Positions 33,250 to 44,865 of a DNA stretch of 64,000 nt are shown here, piece by piece (within the stretch, counting starts at the first letter, position 1; the number at the start of each line of letters is the position of its first letter). Position numbers and translations under genes: made by a program. The stretch lies in assembly GCF_932526225.1 (NCBI RefSeq), contig NC_064038.1, forward strand, positions 14,653,474 to 14,717,473, read 5' to 3'. Source of the stretch: Nematostella vectensis (taxonomy: Eukaryota > Cnidaria > Anthozoa > Actiniaria > Edwardsiidae). The notes below the pieces were generated by a model that did no database searches, was not told the origin of the DNA, and saw nothing but the letters and a program-made list of their open reading frames with translations.

Positions 33250-34683
33250 ATAGTGTGGTAGGGAGATGGCTAATGGCTGTGTCGGTGGGGAAAAATTGGT
33301 ACGGTGTATAGGTAAGAGTGGCGGAGAGAGGAATGTGGAGTAGGTAAGGCTTATAATTTAGCGTGATGGGTCTGTGTGTGTTAAAATGGTAGTGGTGCGG
33401 AGGTCGATTTAAAATTTGTGAGGTTATGGTGTAAATGTGGGTGATAATATATCGTTATGAGAGAGTGAGTGTGGTATTGTAGTATATAGGAAGGCGGTGA
33501 TAGAAGATGAAGATGGTGATAGGTTGAGATAAGTAGGTGGAGAGGTGGTTGTGTAGCGAATGGTGAAACTTAGTTTATGTTTGTGAAGTTGCAGTGTGAA
33601 GGAAGGGGAAGGGGTGATAGGGTTATCAGGTTATGTTCGGGTGCTTAAGATTATGGATTATGAGACTACGGTTGTTATAAGAGATGGGGTTGATAATAAA
33701 ACGACATGAAAGTTATGAATAAAGGTTTTTTTTTGTTGAGTGGAGAAGGTAGTTAGTAAATATGGTATTATGTGGAGATTGAAACAGTTAAAATCGGTCA
33801 CTTGTGGCGAGTGTTGTGTAGCGGATGTGAAGAGGGGATGGCGGCATTAGTGAAATCTGATGAAGGGGGATAATGCGAGTGTTAACAGAATGATAAGCAG
33901 GGATATTGTTACGAGACTGTGTAGTGTTTTTTGACAAAGTGTGTTGTGTGTAGGGTAGGAAAGTAATATGTAGGATAAGAGAAAGAAAAGTGTTTAGATT
34001 GTAGAGAGGAAATGGTGAGCGGTAATGGAGAGGGTGAGGTAAGTGTGGAGGTATGTATCTAATGAAGTGTGTAAGTGGTATGATTGACAGGTGAAATTAA
34101 ATAATAATAGAGATTGAATGAGTGTTGCGAAAACGCCGAGAAAAAATATAAAATACTGTAGCGGTGAAAGAAAGTATTGCGGACAATGAAAAATGATGCT
34201 AGTAAAACGGCGAGAAGAAGATGAAGTAGGGGCGCGGGAGGCGACAAAGGGAGCGCGGTGAGATTGGAGATGACGCTGAAACGTTAACAAGACAGGAAGG
34301 ATAGTTTACCCCAGATAAAGCGATAATCGGTGGTAAGAGATAAGGGGAAAAGGCAAAGGCATGAAGAAAACAACCGGCATGTATATGCAAAATAAACATA
34401 ACAAAATAAACCAATAAGACAAAAGTGTGTAGGTCATTTCAAAGAGCTCTGCGAAATGTAGAACTAAAGGCATATAACGCCAACCAAGACTTCTCATCTG
34501 GGGGCGAGGTCTATTGGTTGGTCATATACGAACCTGGAGAATAAAGCGGGGAGACTTAGGGGAAAGCTAGGAGAAAAGCGGCGATGATGGTGGGAGTAAA
34601 AAGGGGAAAAAACTAGGGAGACGATTCGTATATGAAGCGTGTTAGGTGTGTATATTTTAGGTGAGAGTGTAGGAAAGTGTGAG

Positions 34684-34703
34684 TGGGGGGGGGGGGGGGG
34701 GGG
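34684..34703 (+). repeat. Poly-G tract
   Basis: About 19 consecutive G inside the G-rich block, next to 'gaggaagtg'. Confidence 0.9.
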
Positions 34704-34935
34704 AGGAAGTGTATGTGTAGGTGTGTGGGGCATAGGTGGGTGTTGGTGTTGTGTTGGGGCTTGGAATAATCGTGGTCGGTTGTATGATGGCGTGGTATGG
34801 GTAAAGTGGGTATGGGGCTGTTTGTGGGGTGAGGGATGAGGGGGTGCTTGTTGTGGGGTAGGTGGGTGGTAGGGTGCGGGTGATGTGAGTAGGGGGGAAC
34901 TTGGGTGGTTAGCTAGGTATGAGGGGGGCGAAACA

Positions 34936-36348
34936 CGGTGGCGGATACGGTATATAGGTTACACACCCCTTACCTTCTTCTCTACTTCTATTCCACTCTT
35001 TGCGCGCTTTTTCCGAACGGAGATGTGGATAATATACCAGCCCTAGCGCATATGTCTCCTTATAGCCTGCGTCTCATCTCTTCCAGGTGTACGTCATCCG
35101 GAGATTGCCGCCGAGCTTTAGCGCGACATAATTTCCGGCAATACACATTTGCAGAATCGAATAAGGCTACATATAGTGGCGGCGTAGCCAGGCATTCGAT
35201 TGGATGGAGAATCGCGCGCCACGCATATTTACATATGGCCAGTTTGCCACTAAGCTTTGCCATCACCTATCGCTATGCAATGTCACGCCGAGTTTCGAAG
35301 AGGAGTAGCCTCGTTTGCTTACCAGTCGGGAGTTGCTATTGAATTTATCCAAGCCATCTGAGACTGGCGTTTGGACACAATAATTATCTATTTAACAATG
35401 CCTATAACAATCAGACTCCACTCAGCTTACATGAATGCAAAGCCATACTAGCCACAACTAACACATAACAAGTCCACAACACTGGGTTTGGGCACAGATT
35501 AGTTACATAATCAATTAAGTTTGTAAAATGGTATAGTGATACGATTATATTTGTTATGATTATGAATGTAATTGTTTCATATATTTGTTACATGGAATAA
35601 CGACTGCAGGACCCCATCTGGTGTGTGCTGTTTTAAATAAAAATAATCAACAATGCTGGTGTATTTGGTGTGCTATCACGTAGAAAAAAAAAACTAAAAT
35701 AAGTTTTTATCTAATCTCAGTATCTTTAATGTGTTCGAATTATAATACTTTTACGACATGATATATCGTATGATACGTTATGATACAGGATACGTTTAGT
35801 ATCCTGTATATCTTTTATGCACACAAGAAAATTAGTAGGAGAAACACTTGCATTCACGAGTTTGCTCAAAGAGTCTTTGATTATTTCCACCGTCTAGCTC
35901 TTTTGAATGGTAAATAGCGACTTCCCTGCCCTCCCCAGAAAAGGTCAATATTTGTGTGTTGTTTCCTCTGGCCAATCAGAGAGCGTGCTCCCAAAACGGC
36001 CACGTGGTTGTTGGCCAAGATGTGTGATTCAAGCCTATCAGGATTGTAATCGGCGAGTAAGGCTGGTTAGAAATGATTTCTCTGTGTCGTCGTTAGGGAA
36101 TATCTCGAACACAACAGGCAAGAATGAGAAGGTACATTATTTAGCTTTTTATCTCTGCTGTTATTTTTGACCATGAAATTAATATTTCTGTCAATTTGTT
36201 GAAGTTGTGTGAACTGTGTGTAGCTTCTGGTGGTTTCAAATGTTCCCCCTTGCACTTCGCTTATGAATTAACGAATAGCGCTAATCACTTAATCAACTAA
36301 ATAGCCCAATTTCTAGTTCTACTATAACCGCTGGACTTACAGACTAAG
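34936..36348. other. No gene seen; CpG-richer island then AT-rich sequence
   Basis: 34970-35340 is richer in C and CpG ('gccgccgagctttagcgcga', 'ggagaatcgcgcgccacgca') than its neighbours and has open frames on both strands without a recognisable domain. 35783-35809 is a perfect 11-bp stem with a 5-base loop (atacaggatac-gttta-gtatcctgtat). Sequence at 35340-36340 shows nothing coding. Confidence 0.4.
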
Positions 36349-36484
36349 GACGCATAGATACAGTGTAAGCCTCGATTTGAGGCAAATTTCATGCGCACAC
36401 CAGCGAGAATGCGTTGGAACTGGATCTCGCTGGAATTTGCAATCGATCCAATTGAAACCGAGGCTTGCACTGTATTTATGCGTC
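36349..36484. mobile_element. ~136-bp fold-back MITE
   Basis: Left end 'gacgcatagatacagtgtaa' followed by 'gcctcg'. The right end reverse complement is 'gacgcataaatacagtgcaa' followed by 'gcctcg'. The centre has a second inverted pair 'ccagcgaga/tctcgctgg'. Confidence 0.75.
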
Positions 36485-36565
36485 ATCAGTGCCTATGACC
36501 AGCAGGCACAGTGGAACTTTAAACTGGACTGATAAACATCAAACCATACAAGATCACCACTAAAC

Positions 36566-36936
36566 CAGGCCCGTACCCAGAGGGGGTGCATGGGGTGCGA
36601 ACGCACTCCCCCCCAACGGTCGAAGGTCCACTTTCGGTTCTCAATAGACGTGCTATTTGTAGACAAAATAATAAAGCATCACCTAGGTCATACTGGTCAC
36701 CAATCAGCTAGGTCTACTGGTATGTCACCAATCCATAAGTCAGACTTTTTTTTACCAAATCCGACAATAAAGGTCCCTTGGAGATACTGCAAAGGCAAAA
36801 AAAAGTCCCTCTTTGTTTTTTCAGGGGTGGTCAGATTTTTATCAGAGAACTCCCTTCCCCCACTCCCCCCCCATCCACTTTTTTTAGGATTTCGCACCCC
36901 CCCTCCCCCCCAAGAAAAATCCTGGGTACGGGTCTG
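36566..36936. mobile_element. 371-bp MITE, hAT-like ends
   Basis: Left end 'caggcccgtacccag'. The right end reverse complement is 'cagacccgtacccag' followed by 'gatttttcttgg'. CAG...CTG ends with a 'cccgtaccca' core are typical of hAT-type non-autonomous elements. Poly-G and poly-C runs lie just inside each end. No clean 8-bp target duplication is visible ('cactaaac' left, 'tatactat' right). Confidence 0.7.
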
Positions 36937-38000
36937 TATACTATCGCATCGCCTGCGGTGGAACCTCGGTCACTCTAACGCGAAATATTACAACTCCCCA
37001 CAATCTCGAACTAACTTCAAGTTTAATCGTTCGGATAGCTTTATCATGCTGCCTCGAGTATTCCAATTAACGACGTTCAACTGACATACAGCAAAACGCG
37101 TCTGAATATGAGTTCTAGTTAACGAGGTTTTACTGCAAGATATATAATGTAAGTTCACCTGGCGGGACAGCAAATAAATTCTTGTTGCTGATTGGTTCTT
37201 CTATGGGGTGTCCAGGTGTTTCCATGCCAACGCGCAGACAATTAAAAGTTGCACCACTTTTGACGTAAAGACGCAGGACGTACACCATACACGATGCGAG
37301 ACGCAGGCGGGAAGATGAACGAGCTTGAAGACATCTGCACATATAAATATATATAGTGAGGTCCTGTTAATATGGACACTGTTACGGGCTTGAAGACATA
37401 TCTGCACAGATAGATACACACAATAAAACCCTCGTTAATAAGGACATCGTTACTGAACTGCTGTCATCTGTACATTAGTCCAGTCAATCTACTGTTTAAG
37501 ATTTGACTATTTGCAACACAAGGTTTTTCAACGTTTTTGTATTAAATAAGTCTACTTTTCTAGCTTTCTAAAAGTCTAAAAATATCGGAGCACGCAAACA
37601 CTCCGAAAAACCGCATCGAATTTCCCCATACAAGGTTTGAATGAAAAAACACAGGGGTCCCAAATCATGAAAATCTCTCAAAATATACATACTTTAGAAA
37701 AATAAAATTTATACCACTATAAATGATAAGACATATTTATTTCTCCGCGATCTGGATAAAAATAGACGTTATCTGATATAGCTTATCTATTTTGGGCAAA
37801 ATACACAGGCTTTTTAGCTATCTTTATGGTCTTTAGAAGAAGAATCATGCACATTATCAAATTATTATTATTTTTATTAGTTTGAGTTTGTTTGATTTTA
37901 ATGGCGTCGTTCTCAAGTATATTGTTATCTTTCTGCAACCCTGCTTTCAATTATAATTATCAAGTGTGATTTTAAATGCAGGAACCCAGTGATATCACAC
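36937..38000. other. No gene seen; short partial duplication
   Basis: Around 37315-37440 the phrase 'gcttgaagacat' with 'ctgcaca.ataaatata' and 'ttaataNggaca' occurs twice, about 70 bp apart, an imperfect tandem duplication. The rest is AT-rich and non-coding. Confidence 0.4.
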
Positions 38001-38701
38001 AGTCTGAAGAGGCTTATCCTGAAAGTACAAATTTTGTCACCATCACGATGCTTGTAGACATTCAAGCCTTTTAGACATTTCTGAAAGTTCTTGCGGAAAG
38101 ATCGCCCTTTTCCTGCAAGACCCTACACTGAAAAACACCTGCATGGTGTCTAAGCCGACAGCACAGTTAATGTTGATACCACTAAAATGACCCGAGAAGA
38201 CATCTTGTAAGCAGATAGCACAACCTCTCAATCGGCAGTGCGCATTGACATTGACGTGTCACATGTTACAGCTGTTGCTTCCAGCGCTAAATTCTAGCTC
38301 ATCCCCAAAAGATTTTGAACAACATTTGAGCTCCTCTCATCCAGCATTGATATATTCTATGATGAGAGTGGTACAGAAGCCTGTTTTGGCCGAGGCCATT
38401 TGTTCCACATTGGATGGATACCAAAAAAAACATCACCGGGCTACAGTATGTATTGTATGGAGGTGCTCTTCTACACTGAATTCTCTGTAACAGGAAACCG
38501 AAGAAGATTCATTTCACGAACATTTAAACTCCTGCTGTAACTGTAACTGTATGGTTGTGTTTTGATCGGTAACGCCGATGGCTTCTCAACAGAGGTCATG
38601 ACAGAAAAAAAAAACAGATCAGGTACAATTGGAGCCTCCGTTACGTTCTTTTTAAAACATGGCGGTCCCTTTAGAAAAGACAGGCAGAATTGTATCCAAT
38701 T
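38000..38701 (+). other. Decayed coding-like sequence left of the hAT insertion
   Basis: Plus-strand frames switch but read protein-like around 38335-38520: IFYDESGTEACFGRGHLFHI, then GWIPKKTSPGYSMYCMEVLF and YTEFSVTGNRRRFISRTF. On the other side of the hAT element (42450-42700) similar protein-like pieces appear (IVELLHEVKRLWHNGHGSG, ETHDIYLSGHPNRLKDGVN). The hAT element probably landed in an already decaying gene or transposon. I cannot name it. Confidence 0.35.
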
Positions 38702-41700
38702 CAGGGGTGGATCCAGGTTTTTGAGTGAGTAGTTTCCACCGAAACACCAACAAGAGGGGTGTTTGGGGGCATGCTCCCCCAAGAAAATTTGAAATGTCAA
38801 GCTCTATAAATGCCATTTTCTGCATTTTCAGAAAAGTTAATTACCCCAAAAAGAACAAAAAAACATGATATCATAAAGGCAAAAAAAGTTTTATTTTGTT
38901 GAAGGTGGTACATGGAACACCTTGCTCTACAAAAAATTTCTGGTATCCAAACCGGTGCCACTGGTCTATGTCCAATATAGCTGCCTACTAACTGTCTTTG
39001 AGCAGGAGAAGGAAAAATGGTACTTATAGATGGCAAGCCTGTGGTTGGTCCTTGGTCCAGGAGTTTTCAAGATAATAAGAAAAAAAAATCCAATATTAAT
39101 ATCATATGTCATATACAAAAGATATGTAAAAATTATAGACAATATAATTTGAATAAAAACTCCACTTTTTCATCCTTGGGGACTGCAGCCACTGGAGCTC
39201 TGGAGAAAAATACAACATTAATATCAAGTTATAAAAATGAGAAGTACTAGTTAAATGATTATAAAACATATATATAATTTGAAAAATACTCCCCTTTTTT
39301 ATCCTTTGAAACTGCAGCTTCTGGAGCACAGGGAAATGTTTGTAAACCATTTGAGCTTAACATGAAATCCCAGTGACAATAGAAAAATTGAAATAATCAC
39401 TAAATAAAAAAAACATCTAGAAATGACTTTTTAAGAAAGTTATACAGGCACCAGTTTGAGTTTCTGTAGCTGTTATCCATCAGTTTAAGGGTAAGACCCA
39501 GATGGAACATAACTCACAAGCCCTCTAGAAACAGATGGTGCAAAAATTTAAGTTAATATGTTTGCCATTCTCATTCTCCTAGGGTGCAATTGAGCAAATA
39601 AATCTATTATTCTGTCCAGGTCTAAATCCATGTCTTTGTGGGTATACATTAGTGCCAGCCCATTCAATCTGTCCTCAGTCATTGTGCTTCTCAAATAGGT
39701 TTTAAGATTTCGAAGGGATGAAATGGATCTCTCACAAGAAGCAGATGAAATTGGAAGTGTGATCAGGATCTTTAACATGAAATAAATATTGACATATGCA
39801 TCTGTCAATATCCTCCAGTGTAGCCTAAGAGTGTCTGGAATCACTTCTCTGTTATCCCTCCCCTTCCATAATCTCTCCCATAATAAAAGCTCTGCCTGTA
39901 AAACCTATATAATTTGGCATGTCCTGTCTGTAACAGTTACAAAATTCTAAAACATTAGGCTTCCAGTCATCAGTAGCAATCAAAACAGAGGGTATGATCG
40001 AAATACCTTTGTAGCAGATAAATACATCATCCTTGAATCTAGAATCGAGCTGCTCGAGTACATGGTCTAGGAAAACTCTGGTCAGATTTATCTTGTTAAT
40101 AGTCTTCAGGATTTGAAGCAGGAGCATTGGGTCTATGTGTCTGTCTCTGAGCTACCCTTGGCATATCTGGTTGTACATCTACTTGTCTTGCGATAGTCAC
40201 TGCATCCTGCATCCAGTTCATGGTGTGTGGCATCAATGTCATTGCTCATTTCTGTGAGAACTGATATCAGAAGAGCAAGTTCTTCTTTAGCTTTCAGGAT
40301 ATCCATAGCTTTACTTTGCAGCTTCACTGTAAGTGCCTTAGTTAGTGCCAAAATATGTCTGACAATAACAATAGCAACAATAAAGGAAAAGTTGATAGCA
40401 TTAAGTAATGATTGGGCATCTTGTCTGCTGGTAGGATTCCAGTTGGTATTTTCATGCTTGTGTCTGTTCATTGAGATATCTTCTAGTGTAGCTGTGACTG
40501 GATGGGAAGCTCAACTATTCGGTCCATAGCATCTATCCTTTCAATCCATCGGGTGCGGCATACATTAATTAAAGCAGTGTGTGTGTGTTTTTTTTTTTTT
40601 GTTTGCAAAAGTTCTATGATCTTGAATTCTAAATGTTCTTGTCGCTTGGGAGAGTTGTCAAAAAATTAAAAAAGCTTTCGCACAACATCCATCATGTTTC
40701 TGACATTTGGTATTTGGCAGGTATTGGCAATACACAAATTCAGCTGGTGATTCATGCAATGGACAAAAATTGCCTTCTCGTGTTCTGCTCTGATTAACGA
40801 GGAGGCTCCATTAAGTCGTCCAGCCATATTGCCAGCGCCATCATAACATTGGCCACGACAGTCTTCCATCATCAATCCTAAGTCTACTACAGCTGCAGTT
40901 ATAAGGTCTTTGATGGCCTCTCCTGTTGTTCCCTCCTTACAAATATAAAATCCAATAAATTCTTCTCTGAAGTTTTTGGTTGAGTCGAGAAATCTAATCA
41001 CAACAGAAAGATTTTCTTTGTTTGCTATATCAGCCGCTTCATCTGCCATTACAGAAAAATATTTACTATCCCTCATTTCTTGAGATAAATTATTTAAAAT
41101 ATGAGCACCAACAGTTGATATCATTTGATTCTGGATGGTCTTTGAAATGTATGTGGCATTTCTTGGTGCATTTTCTAGGTGCTGCTCCAGTATTTGGTCA
41201 CCACTATCTACCCGGAATTCAAGCAGTGCCTGGAAATTACCAGCTAGGGCAGCATTAGTGGGGTCACTATCCCTCAAGCCCCTGAGTGGGATATTGTCTT
41301 TCCCACAGAAAATAATTGTTTTAAAAAGGGACCTAAGGATCTCACGGTTTCTAGCAATTTGCTGTTGAACGATGTTATTTAACTGCAGATTTATCGGGAC
41401 AGCGTCTGTTCGCATCATTTTCTTAAATTCTTCTATAGCAATCATAGAAAATTTGTGAATTTCACAATTTCATTGCGCGTGTTTGGTAAAGCGCGAAGCG
41501 GCCGAAGTCCAATTTGTAAGAGGAGACTTCAATAATTTGTCTAACTTACTAGCGTTTCGCCCACACTGAACTCCGAAACAAACACAAGCTAAGCAAAACA
41601 CTCCATTGAAATATTTAGAGTAGGCTAGCCATGGATATTTCTTTAGCCAGTTTAAAACAAACTTGCGAGATTTTCCATTCTCTATTGACACTGGGAAATC

Positions 41701-42444
41701 GAAAAGCTCACCTGGTTTCCATACATTTTCGATGAATTTCAACTTGTCCTGAGGCGAATAGCTGGCGATCTTGTCGAAGACTAAGCCAATGTCGTAGGGA
41801 GAACAATCCTCCTTCCGACAGACAGGAGCACGAGCCATAAAGAGTAAAAACTAGTGCAATTTGTTAACTAATTCCTTCGTAAACTCCGATGCAAGTACTG
41901 AGACTCTAGTGAAGGCAAACGAAAGAAGACCGTTGGGGGAGGTACAGACCCTTTTATACTTTTGTCGATAGTTTCCGCGGTGGTTTCCAAGTGAGTTAGC
42001 CAATCAAAAATGGTTTTGAGTGAGTTCCAACACAATGAAAAAAAATCCAGCCAATCGCGCGAGGTTTTGAGTGTGTTCCAGGGCTAACTATAATAACACC
42101 TCACCCACCCCCTCGCTTGCAAATTGGTGAAAATATTTTCCGATCTTATCCGACGGATTTCCGAAGGTTCCCGAAAAGTAATCGAAGCTCAAATCCAAAG
42201 CTCGTGATCCAGGGCGCTCCGTGAAGTCGCATAAGAATAATAAAGACCATAAGGCATCTTTTTACGTGTTTAATTTAATTAAAAACCAAAAATACAGGAG
42301 ATTGAATGATTTCCACAGACAAGCCAATAGTTTCTAGGGATATCGGAGTATTTTTTAAAAAGCCATTTAAGTTCAAAATAACTTGGTCTGAAAAACTTTG
42401 AGTGTGTTCCGGAACTCACGTAAACTACCCTGGATCCACCCCTG
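38702..42444 (-). mobile_element. hAT-type DNA transposon, degenerate
   Basis: The ends are perfect 16-bp inverted repeats: 'caggggtggatccagg' at 38702 and 'cctggatccacccctg' ending at 42444. The element is flanked by an exact 5-bp duplication 'caatt' (38697-38701 and 42445-42449). 'gagtgagt' and 'gagtgtgttcc' subterminal motifs follow both ends. It contains the broken transposase gene on the minus strand. A 5-bp target duplication is shorter than the usual 8 bp of hAT; a hAT group with 5-bp duplications has been described, which would fit, but this needs checking. Confidence 0.9.
39548..41838 (-). pseudogene. hAT-family transposase (ZMYM1/DUF4371-like), broken
   Basis: Minus strand, starting with a Met near 41838. 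Order of parts: an N-terminal TTF/MYM-type zinc-finger region (KKYPWLAYSKYFNGVFCLAC then VCFGVQCG); a DUF4371-like part (NFQALLEFRVDSGD, MADEAADIANKENLSVVIRF); the RNase H core with CYDGAGNMAGRLNGASSL and HCMNHQLNLCIAN (D-G-A-x-x-M and the C/D-x-x-H motif); and, much farther on, the C-terminal dimerisation end LPISSASCERSISSLRNLKT (S-S-A-x-C-E-R-S-F/I-S). A single TGA interrupts the frame at about 41455. From about 40600 a 13-T tract and further frameshifts break the rest into four frames. Function is lost. Confidence 0.9.
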
Positions 42445-42449
42445 CAATT

Positions 42450-43690
42450 GTTGAGCTGCTACACGAGGTCAAGCGGTTGTGGCACAATGGACACGGAAGC
42501 GGATGACGAATCGATGATATGATTGCTTCTGTGGAAGGCTGTAGTAAAATCGTCCAAACGATTAGCATCACAGTTCCTGTTGGTGACGATATACTTCCGC
42601 ATGGAAACCCATGACATCTACCTGAGCGGACATCCCAATCGACTCAAAGATGGGGTGAATAACGACCTGAAATATAAGCTAGGGAAAATTGAAATGTCAT
42701 GACAATTTTTAATTTTATTTCTATTTCTCTATTTTTGTTTTGCTTTCTATCCATGCGCTTCTTGGTTGTGATACCACCTTCCATGAATACGGGTAGGAAA
42801 GGAGGCATCGTTCAAGAAGCTTGTCTGCTCACCCTACATCCGCGCACAGGCAGCACTTAACATGACAGAGCGAGAAGAGCCACAAAATCTATCCCCGACT
42901 TCAGCAGCAGCCATGTTCAACAGGTCCAAGTTCCAGTATTCTATCAAGTCTATAGAAAGGCGCTCTGAAGTATGAGCCTAGATTTTATTCAACGACAGAT
43001 AGTCCTCCAGGACTGCAGCACTTTTAGTGCTCCTGTCGCAAGAACAATCTAGAGTGTTCGCCCTATGGCCAATGCAAAGGGTAATCGTGTCCTAATTTAT
43101 TCTCAATCGAAGACACGGATTCCATGGATTTTATATGTACCCACGAGTAAGAACCTAAAATTTACGAACCTGCAATAGGTTCTTAATTTTAAAGAAATTA
43201 TAAAAAAACTTTCAATCAAATGAAAAAACGATATGAGAATGATTATCGTATAAGCAATGTGTCCACATACTTTCTTGTTTTATACTGAATCAATGACATT
43301 ATTATTAAGAGCAACAAAGCACTATTTGTATGAGAACCTGTTTCCATCACGTATGTTCATTTATGATAACGAAATGTCTGTAAGATCAAAGTGGTGTTGA
43401 CAAGAATAGCTAAAAAATCCGTGTGCATTTTACCCAAAATAACCGAACTACTTCAAATAACATTATCAACTTTTATCTTTATCTTGTAGAAATATATATC
43501 ACTAGTAATCTATAGTGGTATAGATTTTTTTTCTAACGAATGTCAGGGGCTCATAAATAGGGACATCACTCATGTATTGTGGATTTGGAACGGCCGATTT
43601 GGTTATCACACTATTTTTAGAAACAGCGATCCCGCAAGAACTAGCCAATCAACGCAGAGGATAATAGTATTGGCCAATCAGAATAGAGCC
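42450..43690. other. Decayed coding-like fragments, then AT-rich sequence
   Basis: 42450-42700 and 42780-43080 give short protein-like pieces in changing frames (see the entry left of the hAT element), with many stops. From 43080 to 43690 nothing coding is seen. Confidence 0.35.
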
Positions 43691-43815
43691 AGGGGCGGTG
43701 TAGTGGTCCCATAAGTTGGGGGGGAAGGGGGCGAAAGTTGGGGGTGGGTGGGTAGTGGTTCCAGGGGGGGTGGTTGGTGGTTTTAGGGGTGAGGGGTGGG
43801 TGGTGGTTCCAAATG
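43690..43815 (+). repeat. G-rich low-complexity stretch
   Basis: 'gggggggaagggggcgaaag' and several 'ggtggttc/ggtggttttagg' words recur. It could form four-stranded G structures; no other content. Confidence 0.6.
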
Positions 43816-43932
43816 CTATCTATAACAACGCTGGGATACCAGACGGTAGTCTTTTATCAGCAGGGTGACGTCCAAAACCACCCAAAAAAGGCGGCCCACG
43901 TAGATAATTTAATAGCGCTCAGACGGATTAAT

Positions 43933-44865
43933 TCACTCCAATCGTTTATCGACTTGTAGCCTTTGTCGTAGATGCCGAAGCATTTTGTAAGGTTCTATAT
44001 TTATGTAAAAAGGAGTAAGAGTAGTACTAGCTATTTTGACTCTACCGAATTGGCCAAGAATAACAGATACTAAGGCAAAGCCAAGAGTAGCAAGAACTCT
44101 CCCCATTTTAATAAAAATGAGCACAAGCTTGCGATAATTTTTGTTTTAATTGTTAAAAGCATTAGTTAATACTAGCACTTGACTTACGCCCTTTGTATAA
44201 AAATTGAAATTTGTGCATGGGAATCTTATTCCAAGTCTGAGTGAAATCTTTTCTTAAATCAGTATTAGTTAACAAATCCAATTGCCACCACCATAACTTT
44301 ATGGTCTTTTTATTCAAAACCGCGTGAACCCTTTCCTCTGAATAGCTCCTTAATAAATACCAAGACATATAAACCGGGACATATAACATAAAACCATGTT
44401 TAATAACAAGCTGTAAGTAGTCGCAACTTTGTTGTTAAATTTACGCATAAATTTGTTCTATTTCGAAGCTCTCGACTCTAGCTTTTAATCGCCTTTACAG
44501 ATATCTCTAAAAATTCACACAAGGCTAGACAACCATGTTTTACATATTATAAGAAGAGGAATTAGAGAAAAATATCGATATGGGATATTAATTTGTCCTA
44601 GAATAATAGGAGGCGGGGGGTCTTACCCACGTGGGATTTATTCCGATCAAAAAGATTTATAACTCCTATTATATATTATATTTTCATCCTTTTGTTTTTG
44701 ATTTGGTGTATTTGATTTGGAATCTGAATTCTTTTCTTCGCGTAGTGCGTTTTCAAAGATGGACGGTGTGATGGAGGAAATACTGGGTCGAGCCAACTTA
44801 AGGTTTTGTAAAGGTAAATTTGACACCACTGTTTGTTTTAGTTGTTCTTGCAAAACATGTATCAT
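43933..44865 (-). other. Three unassigned AT-rich open frames
   Basis: Minus strand: 44647-44865 (EENSDSK-type polar end, MIHVLQEQLKQTVVSNLPLQ start), 44162-44389 (SYSEERVHAVLNKKTIKLWW then WQLDLLTNTDLRKDFTQTWN) and 43933-44124 (MGRVLATLGFALVSVILGQF, a hydrophobic N-terminus like a signal peptide). They lie in the same order and strand as the mosaic-gene exons and read like protein, but no domain is recognised and splice sites are not convincing. They could be exons, a transposon remnant or chance. Confidence 0.3.

Larger units (their letters stand above)
32936..34935 (+). other. Strand-asymmetric, G-rich and C-poor block
   Basis: For about 2 kb the plus strand is made almost only of G, A and T (for example 'ggatggctaataaggtaatg' and 'gtggagatggtagtaatg'), with only a few C per 60-base line against roughly 20 G. 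The bias weakens between about 34260 and 34490 and returns until 34935, where it stops abruptly. No repeat unit longer than a few bases is clear, although 'ggtgg', 'gatgg' and 'taggt' words recur. Overlapping minus-strand frames in it (His/Ser/Pro/Leu rich) follow from the skew and are not genes. Confidence 0.8.

Noticed and set aside
34059-34733. Several overlapping minus-strand frames (Pro/His/Leu/Ser rich)
   Set aside because: They arise from the C-poor plus strand, show no domains and no splice context.
32936-34935. Bacterial-style replication origin or skew switch
   Set aside because: The window is eukaryotic; the skew is local, without origin motifs or a matching opposite skew.
36590-37084. 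164-codon plus-strand frame
   Set aside because: Mostly inside the 371-bp hAT-like MITE with poly-G and poly-C ends; no domain.
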